Of a stretch of 24,475 nt of DNA, positions 7,944 through 15,517 are shown in pieces; within the stretch, counting starts at the first letter, position 1; each line of letters opens with the position of its first letter. The position numbers and the translations under genes were made by a program. This DNA comes from a virus. The notes beneath the pieces were generated by a model. That model was given only the letters and a program-made list of their open reading frames with translations. It searched no databases and was not told where the DNA came from. The stretch lies in the IMG/VR virus record IMGVR_UViG_3300034104_001467, positions 1 to 24,475 of that record. One strand, given 5' to 3'.

Positions 7944-8320
7944 TACTGAAGCAAGCCTCCAAGGATCGAAGTCGCAAAGTTCATCGCAGAGTTCTGCCGC
8001 TGCTGTGCGGCCATCTGGTTGTTGTATTGCTGCTGCATCAGCAGAGACTGAATCGACTGGTGCTGCGAAGCGTCGGACTGCTGGTTCTGCATGGAGTAGG
8101 CGTTGTTGTAGTCCTGTGCCTTCTGCTTGGTGCCGTACGCCTCCGCGATGCCTTGGGCCATCTTCTGCGCACCCATCATGCCAGCGTTGCTCATCTGCCC
8201 TGCGCCGCGAGACATGCCGCCGCGGTCCATCTGCTTCATCGTCAGGCGCGGATCGCCCAGCGAGATCGCACTGGCGTAGTCGTTGTTGAAGTTGGCGTTA
8301 ACCCGCTGCTGTGGGATCAA
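7943..8320 (-). CDS. small Gln/Met/Asn-rich virion protein (125 aa)
   Basis: The product is rich in Gln, Asn, Met, Ala and Ser (for example QSLLMQQQYNNQMAAQQRQN) and ends in a hydrophobic segment (NFATSILGGLLQ). The start is TTG 8320, which overlaps the upstream TGA as TTGA and has GAGGG eight bases before it, so the rare start codon is well supported. The next gene starts on its stop (TAATG). Composition resembles the neighbouring 88- and 399-aa products, and both small proteins end with a glycine-leucine hydrophobic tail, so they may be related minor or internal virion components. No known domain is recognised. Confidence 0.5.
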   Translation of the reverse strand: MIPQQRVNANFNNDYASAISLGDPRLTMKQMDRGGMSRGAGQMSNAGMMGAQKMAQGIAEAYGTKQKAQDYNNAYSMQNQQSDASQHQSIQSLLMQQQYNNQMAAQQRQNSAMNFATSILGGLLQ

Positions 8321-8583
8321 TTAAATAGCCCTCGCAAGATGTTGCCAGCAGGCCCAAAGACGCCATCCATTCGCGACTGCATCAAGTTGTTTCGCTGCCC
8401 CTGCTCCGAGATGTCGTTCTGCAAACCTTGCAGCGCGTACCTCTGGGCAAACTCCTTACTCTGCTTGCCAAGCTCCGACTGGCGGCGGGCGGCGTCCATG
8501 TCGTTGCTGGCCTGCGCCCCTTGGAGGAGCGAGGCGAAAACGTCTTGGTGGCCTTGCGGATAGGTGGAGTAGGGTGATGGCAC
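8317..8583 (-). CDS. small helical virion protein (88 aa)
   Basis: Starts at GTG 8583 and ends in TGA sharing three bases with the TTG start of the next gene. The sequence is mostly amphipathic helix with many Gln, Ala, Arg and Asp (NDMDAARRQSELGKQSKEFA) and finishes with a short hydrophobic end (AGNILRGLFN). The nearest SD-like sequence (GAGG) is about 14 bases upstream, so translation may depend on coupling with the 399-aa gene, which ends 15 bases earlier. The family is unknown. The C-terminal pattern parallels that of the following 125-aa protein. Confidence 0.45.
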   Translation of the reverse strand: MPSPYSTYPQGHQDVFASLLQGAQASNDMDAARRQSELGKQSKEFAQRYALQGLQNDISEQGQRNNLMQSRMDGVFGPAGNILRGLFN

Positions 8584-8598
8584 TGTTAGTAGTCGCCT

Positions 8599-9798
8599 CT
8601 ACATGAAATTTCTGAACGTGGACTGACGACGCTGAACCCCGGCGTAAGGAGAGTTGGCGACCTCGGCAAGCGCCCGCTCTCTCTCGCGCTTGCTACGCTC
8701 CCTAGCCGCGTCCTCCATTGACCACTGCTCCTGCTGGACTTGGGGCTTGCTGCGGAACATGCCCATGTTGCCAATGGAGCGGTTGAACAGATCGTTCACC
8801 CCGGCCACGGACGAGTTGTACATGCCCTTGTTGTCCGACCAGCCAGAGTTCATATCCGTCTGGACGGTCCCGATCCGATTGGCCGAATCGGAATAACCAC
8901 CAGCCAGGGCTTCCAAGAGCGAGCCGGTCGGGATCGCTTGGCCGGGGCGGTTGTTGTTTTCCTGCGACTCACGCGCGAAGTCATAGAACTGATTCATGCC
9001 GCCGGATGACGCGCCGAGATTCATCCGGTTAAAGTCCATCAGTGCGCCATAGGCATCGCTCACCATCGTACGGGGCATGTTGCGGGCGAGGGCTTGATCT
9101 GCATTGAGGGAGCCAACGTCAGCGTCATGCGTGCGCGCCAAGGCGTTTAGCTCAGCGCCGTTGTTGATGTCACCGCGCAAGCCTTCCAGCATGCTGTAGC
9201 CTTCGCCACCGCTAGCAGGAGAGCTACCAGTGGCATTGCCTGCCAGACCGGGAAGGGAAGCGGAGACATCGCGGCCGACCTGCATCGCCGCGCCAGACTT
9301 GCCCAGGCCAGCCAAGGCGTTGTACCGACCAATGCCAAGCTGGCTGACAGCGTTCTGGTTGCCGACATTCATGTCAGCCAGAGACTTCTGGTAGCCGTTC
9401 TGGTTCTGCGCCCACGCTTGCAGACCTTGGCCAGCCACGTTGCCGTAGTTCGCCATAGCTGCGGTGCCGAGATTCGACACTGCCGCCTGACGCGCAGCCT
9501 CGGCAGCGGAAGCAGCTTGGTTGTTGGCCTGGGCGTTGTTCCACGTATTGCCAAGAGCGTTGGCCACGCCGCCGATACCACCAGCCATGGCGGCATAGTT
9601 CTGGGCGTAGCTGTTTCCAAGGCTTGCAAGCCCTTGGTTGTACGTGCCATACCCCTTGTTGTAGGAGTCGTACATCCCGCCCAGCGTCTGGCCAAACTGG
9701 GTTGGTGCCCCAGCAACCTGACCACCAACAGCCGTGGCGTATTCCTTGGCGGTGTTCGCCCCCCACGGGGCCAGAAAGGTTCCATCAAATGCAGCCAT
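8599..9798 (-). CDS. Gly/Ala/Asn-rich structural protein (399 aa)
   Basis: A low-complexity but ordered-looking protein. The first 200 residues are dominated by Ala, Gly, Asn, Gln and Tyr with a loose repeat (YDSYNKGYGTYNQGLASLGN, then YAQNYAAMAGG), suggesting long helices packed through small residues. The middle has more typical globular sequence, and residues 350-380 form a highly charged helix (EDAARERSKRERERALAEVA). There is no catalytic motif or signal peptide. ATG 9798 has the ribosome-binding site TAGGAGACACGC, which also contains the upstream stop. Position after the receptor-binding genes and composition suggest an internal or ejected virion protein; this is inference. Confidence 0.5.
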   Translation of the reverse strand: MAAFDGTFLAPWGANTAKEYATAVGGQVAGAPTQFGQTLGGMYDSYNKGYGTYNQGLASLGNSYAQNYAAMAGGIGGVANALGNTWNNAQANNQAASAAEAARQAAVSNLGTAAMANYGNVAGQGLQAWAQNQNGYQKSLADMNVGNQNAVSQLGIGRYNALAGLGKSGAAMQVGRDVSASLPGLAGNATGSSPASGGEGYSMLEGLRGDINNGAELNALARTHDADVGSLNADQALARNMPRTMVSDAYGALMDFNRMNLGASSGGMNQFYDFARESQENNNRPGQAIPTGSLLEALAGGYSDSANRIGTVQTDMNSGWSDNKGMYNSSVAGVNDLFNRSIGNMGMFRSKPQVQQEQWSMEDAARERSKRERERALAEVANSPYAGVQRRQSTFRNFM

Positions 9799-9807
9799 GC
9801 GTGTCTC

Positions 9808-11043
9808 CTATTTGCTATTGCCCCGAATGGCTCGTTTCAGTGCCGACAGGGAAATAGCGGCCAAAACCAAGGCGTACCCAGCGGGTTGGAAAAACCACAA
9901 ATCCCGCTTTTCGGCCTCTTCCTTGAGCCAGCCGATGATCTCAGGCAGGCGCGTCAGGCACTCCCATTCCCCCCAAGCGTCCATCTGTGCAGCCCGCGCG
10001 TTACAGCTGCAGGTGGGGGATGCCACAATTCCCGCGAGGCTCAGGAGCCTTTTGACTTCCGCCCCAGGCCCGGGTGGCGGTGGCGGTTCCTCCCCGGCTG
10101 CGTAAACGATTGGATCACCAATGGCTGCGGGCGTGTAGCCGGGGCAGGGGTCCGGTGTGATGGTCCCGGTGAAAGTTCCGCGGTTGTCTCCAGTATTTGA
10201 ATCGTTCTGGCGCAGGTACAACAGGCCCGCCCCAGGCGACCCGGAGTAACTTGAGCCAACCAAGAAGGGGGTGCCTGTTAGGCCAATCCTGCCAATGAGA
10301 GCCATGTGGCAAATAGCAAACACCACGCTGTTCGCATTGGAGCAGTCAGCAGCAGGCACGCCATTGGGCGTGGCAGTCGAACCGGCTCCCGCCCACTCCA
10401 CTGTCCCTGCGGCGCAGCGGTCGCAACTCGCCGTGGCCGAGATCGCCACGGCTGAACCCGCCGTAAGCGTCACTCCAGTGTTCAGCCACTCGTTTGTGTT
10501 GACATTGACGGTGAAGCTGGTGGTCGATGCAGGAAGACATCCAGATGACCCGCAGCACTTCTGTCCAGATGTGCAGCAGTTGTAGGCCGAACCAGTTCCA
10601 GCGCAGAACGTGCCGGTCGTACACTTGTTCACACAGTTCCCGCTGGCATTATCGCATCTCTGCGACAGCGGACAGCACGTTCCGGCACAGCAGGAACGAG
10701 GAGCAGGGCAGGTGAGAACGCAGAAACCCGTGGCGGTGTCGCATGCGTTGCAGTAGTAGCTTGGGCACCCGCCGTTAAAGACACCGCCCGAAGTCAGCGT
10801 GACACAATTGCATGTAGTGTAGGGGGCGTGCAGAATCTTACCTGCATTGCTGCACTGGCACGCATCCGCAAGGGTGCATTGCGGGGAGACTGAAGGCTGG
10901 TTTACGGGGGCGGTGCATGCGTACTGCGTGCAATTCCCGCCCGCTGTAAACGTGCCGGAAGTGGCAGCGCACTGAGAGGCTCCCGTAGCAGTGCAAGTGG
11001 CCCCGTTGCAGCACCGGCCTGTCTCGCAACATGAACACGCCAT
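9808..11043 (-). CDS. cysteine-rich protein with LecA-like lectin domain and C-terminal hydrophobic anchor
   Basis: This 411-aa, three-part protein is probably a virion receptor-binding component. Residues 1-170 contain 32 cysteines, many as CC or CxC pairs (SCCAGTCCPLSQRC), implying a disulfide- or metal-stabilised rod. Residues about 176-297 match the PA-IL (LecA) galactose-lectin pattern: NEWLNTGVTLTAGSAVAI, then MALIGRIG, then FLVGSS, then LLYLRQNDSNTGDNRGTF. In LecA the corresponding loop holds calcium and sugar; Asp281, Thr284, Asp286 and Asn287 are the likely equivalents, with the loop slightly shortened. A Pro-rich linker (about 319-325) leads to a C-terminal module with Cys345, Cys347 and Cys362, then a hydrophobic stretch (about 384-402) and a basic end. 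No signal peptide is seen. ATG 11043 overlaps the upstream stop (TGATG). The lectin call is fairly secure; the role is inferred. Confidence 0.7.
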   Translation of the reverse strand: MACSCCETGRCCNGATCTATGASQCAATSGTFTAGGNCTQYACTAPVNQPSVSPQCTLADACQCSNAGKILHAPYTTCNCVTLTSGGVFNGGCPSYYCNACDTATGFCVLTCPAPRSCCAGTCCPLSQRCDNASGNCVNKCTTGTFCAGTGSAYNCCTSGQKCCGSSGCLPASTTSFTVNVNTNEWLNTGVTLTAGSAVAISATASCDRCAAGTVEWAGAGSTATPNGVPAADCSNANSVVFAICHMALIGRIGLTGTPFLVGSSYSGSPGAGLLYLRQNDSNTGDNRGTFTGTITPDPCPGYTPAAIGDPIVYAAGEEPPPPPGPGAEVKRLLSLAGIVASPTCSCNARAAQMDAWGEWECLTRLPEIIGWLKEEAEKRDLWFFQPAGYALVLAAISLSALKRAIRGNSK

Positions 11044-12932
11044 CAGAATCGCGGCCTCAAGTAAACGAGTATGTCTGCCTTGGGCGCTACTGTTATGTCC
11101 AGTTTCTTTGTCTCCTGCTCTTCATCCAGTGACACCTCGTCGTCCTTCAGAGTCCCTTCGCCCGTAGGCTCCTTGACTGCTATTGAACCACTTAAGGACG
11201 CGGGCACATCAATGGTGCCCGCCGTTAGCGTGACGGTGGCTCCAGTAGCACTGACCGTAACTGTCGATGTGGTGCTGCCGCTCGTTGGAGTGAACGTGCC
11301 GCCATTCACCGTGAGCGAGGCAGATGCGGACCCAGAGGACTTTGTGAGCGTGACGGTGGGCGTGGTGATGGAGACGGCGGTGGCTGTAGAGCCAGTCAGC
11401 GAAACAACACCACCGGAAACTGGAGCAGAAAACGCGGCGGTGGCAGCTGTCTTGGTGAGCGAGATGGTTGGCGTTGTGATTGACAACGCGCGAGATGTGG
11501 AGCCAGACAGGGTGACCGTACCACCTGCGACTGTGAACGTCGGCGTGACGGTTGCGGTGGACTTGTTCAGAGTTACGGATGGGCCAAAGACAACAAGGCT
11601 ACGGTTCGTTTCACCGCCCAGCAGAACACTGCCCGCAACACTTCCCTGCGAGCTAATGGTCACCCCGGGCGTGCCCGTGAAGGTCACGTTGTAGGTCTGG
11701 TTGGTGGTTGTAAGCACTAACTTGCAGGAGGCGTCCAAGTAGCCTCCGGTCGGCATCGGTATGGTGACAGTTCCTGCAAGAGAACCCAGTGAAGCGGCGG
11801 CTTGGATGCCCGTAGGCGTTGCGGTAAAAGATCCCGTGGTCGGAACAGGGCACAATCCAGTCACGGATCCCACGTTGACGGTCGGGTATATGTCGTACGT
11901 GAGTGAGCCACTTGCCGTTGCGCCAGCGAGCGCCCCAGTGGTTGGGAGCGAGACGGTTCCTGACACAGTGCCACAGGTCGCTGTTGGGTAAGTGTCGTAG
12001 GAAATGGTGCCGCCAGCCGTCGCTCCAGACAGCGCCCCGCCAGTAGGAAGAGATACCGTGCCAGTGATGGTGCTGCACGTAGCGGTCGGGTACGTGTCGT
12101 AGGAAATGTTGCCGCTCGCTGTGGCACCCGATAAAGAACCGCCCGTGACGGTCGGAAGGGTTACCGTCCCGGAGGCGCTGATGGCACTGATGCTTGCGCT
12201 TTCGACAGTCGGAACTTCCACGGTTCCCGTGACCGTAAACTCCTTGTTTCTGTCCGTGGTGCCAACGGTCACCGCTTTGTCGAACACGTAGGCGTTGGTC
12301 GCGTGCGGCACACCTACTGTGCCGTTAACAATCACGCTCTTCAGAATGCGCGTGCGGCCGTTAGTGAAAGGCAGCTGCATCGGAACGAAACCACCGCCGC
12401 CAAAAAGGACGGTGGTTATGCCATCGCGCCCGTCGCGCCCGCTCGCGCCATCGCGACCGGCTTGACCAACGTAGGTGTTGTTGATGTAGTCAACATTAAG
12501 GTTGGTGGTGTTGAGGTTCTCGGTGGTTGTGTTGTTGATGGTGGTGTTTTCAAACGTGCTGTTGCCTGCGACGTTGAACGTGTCGCCACCGAAGTAGTTG
12601 TTGTAGTTGAAGTCTTGGTTGATCGGGAAATTGAACTGGTGACCGTCGTAATTGTTGGTGTTGTTGGTGTTGTTGTAAGTGTCGCCAGCGACATCAACGA
12701 AGGTGTCTTGGCCAGCGGTAGGCAGCAGATCGCGGTAGTCGGATGTCTTCCACACTCCTGGCCGCGCCAGACCACCAGCGCCTGTGGTGTTTGGGGGCTG
12801 GATATTGACCGCACCGCGGTGCGAGAGCGGCTGCTGGCAGTTACCGAGAGCCTGCATCAGCTGCCGCAGCGCGGCTTCTGGGAGAGCGCCGGACAGAGCC
12901 TGCGCCAGCTGCGGCATGCTTTGCGTAAACAC
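11043..12932 (-). CDS. collagen-like, beta-repeat tail fibre/spike protein
   Basis: This 629-aa fibrous protein starts at GTG 12932, overlapping the upstream stop as TAGTG, with GGAGGG about nine bases before. Residues about 85-155 are Asn/Thr-rich with repeating NNT/NTT units typical of beta-helical shafts. Residues 156-171 are five collagen-like GXY triplets (GQAGRDGASGRDGRDG). Residues about 255-358 hold three 34-36-residue units (GTVSLP...SGATA...ISYDTYPTAT). Residues 450-560 hold three 37-residue units (TPTxxLTK...GGxVxLxGSTS). The C-terminus is acidic, then ends in LVYLRPRF. Collagen triplets and beta-repeats are common in trimeric phage fibres. No receptor-binding tip domain is recognisable, so a shaft or decoration role is possible. 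Confidence 0.65.
   Translation of the reverse strand: MFTQSMPQLAQALSGALPEAALRQLMQALGNCQQPLSHRGAVNIQPPNTTGAGGLARPGVWKTSDYRDLLPTAGQDTFVDVAGDTYNNTNNTNNYDGHQFNFPINQDFNYNNYFGGDTFNVAGNSTFENTTINNTTTENLNTTNLNVDYINNTYVGQAGRDGASGRDGRDGITTVLFGGGGFVPMQLPFTNGRTRILKSVIVNGTVGVPHATNAYVFDKAVTVGTTDRNKEFTVTGTVEVPTVESASISAISASGTVTLPTVTGGSLSGATASGNISYDTYPTATCSTITGTVSLPTGGALSGATAGGTISYDTYPTATCGTVSGTVSLPTTGALAGATASGSLTYDIYPTVNVGSVTGLCPVPTTGSFTATPTGIQAAASLGSLAGTVTIPMPTGGYLDASCKLVLTTTNQTYNVTFTGTPGVTISSQGSVAGSVLLGGETNRSLVVFGPSVTLNKSTATVTPTFTVAGGTVTLSGSTSRALSITTPTISLTKTAATAAFSAPVSGGVVSLTGSTATAVSITTPTVTLTKSSGSASASLTVNGGTFTPTSGSTTSTVTVSATGATVTLTAGTIDVPASLSGSIAVKEPTGEGTLKDDEVSLDEEQETKKLDITVAPKADILVYLRPRF
11253..11585 (-). 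repeat. three tandem 37-residue beta-repeats
   Basis: In the 629-aa fibre, units start at residues 450, 487 and 524 with an exact 111-base spacing. The shared pattern is xPTxxLxK, then about 12 Ala/Ser/Thr residues, GGxVxLxGSTS, and SIT. The regular alternation of beta-branched residues suggests stacked strands of a fibre shaft. Confidence 0.65.
11859..12173 (-). repeat. three tandem 34-36-residue beta-repeats
   Basis: In the 629-aa fibre, residues about 254-358 repeat GTVSLPTxGALxGATAxGxISYDTYPTAT three times, with a cysteine in the first two units. DNA similarity is visible as recurring GTCGTA(G/C)G and TCGGGTA blocks, so the copies are recent enough to recombine. Confidence 0.7.
12420..12467 (-). 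other. collagen-like GXY segment
   Basis: Residues 156-171 of the 629-aa fibre read as five consecutive Gly-X-Y triplets with Arg-Asp pairs (GRD, GRD, GRD). Such short collagen-like runs are widespread in phage fibres, where they help trimerise the shaft. The run directly follows the Asn/Thr-rich region encoded at 12468-12680. Confidence 0.75.
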
Positions 12933-15517
12933 TACTTCGCACCCTCCACAACGACCGTGTGTATGGAAGGCGTGTTGCCGGACGACGACTGAGTACCGGC
13001 AAACGCTACGGCGACATGCCTGTCGGCCCCGGCAGAGCGCTCTTCATTGCCGCCGCTGAACATGGCGCGTGCAACACCGCTCGCCTCACCGAGAGCAGAG
13101 CGGGTGCGTTTCATGTTCAAAACAGACTCCGCGCCCGGGACGACTGGGACAAACCCATCCCCCCGATCACTGGCAACGGCATTCGGACGCGGGGTATCGG
13201 AGCCGTTGAAGTAGCGAGACAGCGAGAGCGGGGCATCGCCAGTAGTCGGCGTGTACAGCACGCTCACGGCCTGCCTGCTTTCCTCAGTCACTAGCTCCAT
13301 GTTGCCGGAACGGAAGCTGTACGGGATTGCCGTGCCGTTGTCTGAGTAACCAGCCATGCGTACGAAGCCAGACGCGGCGTACGCAACCCCCTGCTGCCCG
13401 CCAACTGCATAGGGTGCCGCAGCAGTCAGTGGCACTGCGTACTGCTCGTCCCACCAAGACTTGGTAGTTACCGAGTAGCACAGCGCGCGGGCGGGCGAGG
13501 AGTCTGTGGAGTTGCAGTAGAAGAATCGGACAACCTTGGTGGCCAAGTCGGCCCGCACAAAAAACAGCGCGGACTTTGAGAAGTCGATGATGCCGTCACG
13601 CCAGTAGTTGTCCACCGGCACGGAGATAGGCTGGTCGCCCTGGCCGTCAAAGACATACATCCCGTAGCTATCCGCAATGAAAGCCACGCCGCCCATCACA
13701 TCCCAGCAGCGGCTGTTCAGCACGCCGCGGTAGGCCACCAGCATGATGCTGGCATCCAGCACTGGCTGGGCCACGTAGTTCAGCTTGTATAGGTGCCGGG
13801 ACTGGGCGGCGACTAGAAATGAGCCGAGAGGGATGAGGGCCACCACTGCATCGGAGTCGCCAGCGTTCTCCTGGACAACAAGCTCATTTTCCAAGGGGAT
13901 GGATTCTGGCTCGTCCACCTCTGAGAAGTAGAGGCTGTTGGGTTTCTCGCCGGTCGTATCCACGGCCAGCCAGCAGCGGTCTTGGAACATGCACGCCACT
14001 GAGAAATTCCCTGGAGGCACTCCAAACCGGCGGGCGTTCAGCTGGCCGCTAGGCAGCGTCACAGGCAGCAAGCCGTAGCCATCGCGCTCCGCATCAGACA
14101 GCTGCTCGTCAGTGAACGTATCGGTGAACGTGCCAGTAAAATTCCCGGCCGACCGCAGGATCTTCGCCACGCGGAACAGCAGGACGCTTTGGTCGGAGGT
14201 GGTGCGCCACAACTCCACGGCAGTGACACGGTCGTCCAGCCCCGCGTGCGCAAGAGTCCAGGTCAAAGAGGACGCACCGTTTTGAACGTCAACCTCAACC
14301 AGTTCCGAAATCGAAGAACTGATCGGGCCGCGGAACTTCTCTGGCGTGGAGTCGATGTATCGGATCGCGCACTTATACTTGCCGCGCAGGACGTTGGAGA
14401 CAGTCGCGGTGGCAGTGGCGTTGTAGTCGCCAAGCGCCACAGTCGGCGGCAAGGCGTAGCTGCCAGCGCCATAGACAGATACCTTCGTTATGCTTCCGCC
14501 GGACACCGCCGCAGTGGCCGCGGCTGCAGAGGCTGTATCGTCGGTGGAGTCGGGCTGAAATGAGATGGTGGGCGGCGAGAGAAAGCCGGTCCCGCCGTTG
14601 GTGACCGTCACCGCCGCTACCCCGTACTGCATGCCGACAGACAGGACGGCACCCGCACCACCGCCTCCAGTCAGCGAAGCAGTCACAGCGCCAGTCGCTC
14701 CCTTGCCGCCAGAGCGAAGGTCTACGGCCGAGATAACTCCAGTGTCCGATACGGTGACGACAGCGTTCGCGCCGGTCAGACCCTGCGCACTGGAGAACAC
14801 CACCGTGGGAGTGGAGGTATAGCCCGTGCCGCCATTGACCACAGTTACGGCCTGCACAGATCCAGAGACGCCAACAGAGAACGTCGCGCCAGCCGCATTG
14901 CTGACGCTCAGGGACACGGCTGGAGCAGATGTGTAGCCCGCCCCAGGCTCCGAGATGGTGATGCCCACAACCCTTCCGCCAGCGACATCCGCACGCGCCA
15001 CTGCAGTGGTGGTTGGGGAGCCGCCAGAGAACGTGACTGTCGGAGCGACCGAGTAGCCGTTGCCGGGGCTGACGACATTGACCGCATCCACATAGCCAGC
15101 CATTGATGAACTGGCGATAGCGACTGCCGGTCCCTTGTAGGGCTTCTGCAACCCGATTGGCTGCATGGTGCCTGCGGAGCCATCCCAGCGCAGGCCGCGG
15201 CCCATGCCATCGAACACGTACAGATCATTGAAGCGGGAGCGGACAAACGACGCCGGGATGATAGAACCCGCGTAGACGCTCGCGGACGCCAAGGCATTGC
15301 CAGAGAGAGTGACCGTGGGTGCGGATGTGTAGCCTGTTCCACCATTGGTGATAACGACAGACTCAACCTGCGTACCGGCCATGTGGGCAAGTCCGACAGC
15401 GCCCGTGCCGCCGCCGCCAGAAAAGCTCACTGAAGGTGGAGCGGTGTACCCGGAACCGCCAGTGGTTATTGAGATTGAGACGACTTGGCCGGATCGACGC
15501 TGGGCCAGATAGGTCAT
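12932..15517 (-). CDS. tail nozzle/stabilisation-like protein with GGxGYTxxPTV repeats
   Basis: An 861-aa protein is called from ATG 15517 (MTYLAQRRSG), which overlaps the upstream stop as TAATG. The open frame continues upstream, but there it only shadows the 91-aa gene. The N-terminal 350 residues hold about eight copies of a beta-repeat (ITNGGTGYTSAPTVTLSG). After about residue 360 the protein has a propeller-like pattern of short strands ending in aromatic or glycine turns (LYVFDGMGRG near the N-terminus; LYFSEVDEPESI, GSFLVAAQSRHLYKL, SYGMYVFDGQGD, TKSWWDEQY further on). This resembles the nozzle or head-closure proteins of short-tailed phages (T7 gp12-like role). It sits directly after the adaptor gene, as expected. 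Assignment is by pattern and gene order, not by a decisive motif. Confidence 0.6.
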   Translation of the reverse strand: MTYLAQRRSGQVVSISITTGGSGYTAPPSVSFSGGGGTGAVGLAHMAGTQVESVVITNGGTGYTSAPTVTLSGNALASASVYAGSIIPASFVRSRFNDLYVFDGMGRGLRWDGSAGTMQPIGLQKPYKGPAVAIASSSMAGYVDAVNVVSPGNGYSVAPTVTFSGGSPTTTAVARADVAGGRVVGITISEPGAGYTSAPAVSLSVSNAAGATFSVGVSGSVQAVTVVNGGTGYTSTPTVVFSSAQGLTGANAVVTVSDTGVISAVDLRSGGKGATGAVTASLTGGGGAGAVLSVGMQYGVAAVTVTNGGTGFLSPPTISFQPDSTDDTASAAAATAAVSGGSITKVSVYGAGSYALPPTVALGDYNATATATVSNVLRGKYKCAIRYIDSTPEKFRGPISSSISELVEVDVQNGASSLTWTLAHAGLDDRVTAVELWRTTSDQSVLLFRVAKILRSAGNFTGTFTDTFTDEQLSDAERDGYGLLPVTLPSGQLNARRFGVPPGNFSVACMFQDRCWLAVDTTGEKPNSLYFSEVDEPESIPLENELVVQENAGDSDAVVALIPLGSFLVAAQSRHLYKLNYVAQPVLDASIMLVAYRGVLNSRCWDVMGGVAFIADSYGMYVFDGQGDQPISVPVDNYWRDGIIDFSKSALFFVRADLATKVVRFFYCNSTDSSPARALCYSVTTKSWWDEQYAVPLTAAAPYAVGGQQGVAYAASGFVRMAGYSDNGTAIPYSFRSGNMELVTEESRQAVSVLYTPTTGDAPLSLSRYFNGSDTPRPNAVASDRGDGFVPVVPGAESVLNMKRTRSALGEASGVARAMFSGGNEERSAGADRHVAVAFAGTQSSSGNTPSIHTVVVEGAK
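14445..15485 (-). repeat. array of about eight GGxGYTxxPTVxFSG repeats
   Basis: Within the 861-aa protein the following occur in order: GGSGYTAPPSV, GGTGYTSAPTV, PGNGYSVAPTV, PGAGYTSAPAV, GGTGYTSTPTV, a degenerate GGKGATGAV, GGTGFLSPPTI and GAGSYALPPTV. Each is preceded by a V-x-x-V-x-V-strand and usually followed by a glycine-rich turn. Copies 2 and 3 are separated by an about 65-residue non-repeat segment that carries the LYVFDGMGRG motif. Confidence 0.7.

Noticed and set aside
9418-10200. 260-codon plus-strand open frame
   Set aside because: It lies across the ends of two well-supported minus-strand genes, has no ribosome-binding site and no recognisable domain.
11859-12173. Insertion or mobile element as source of the repeats
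   Set aside because: The repeats stay in frame, have protein-level periodicity and no terminal inverted repeats or transposase.
12420-12700. CRISPR-like or tandem DNA repeat array (GTTGTTGGTGTTGTT blocks)
   Set aside because: The repetition is explained by Asn/Thr codons of the fibre gene; there are no regular spacers.
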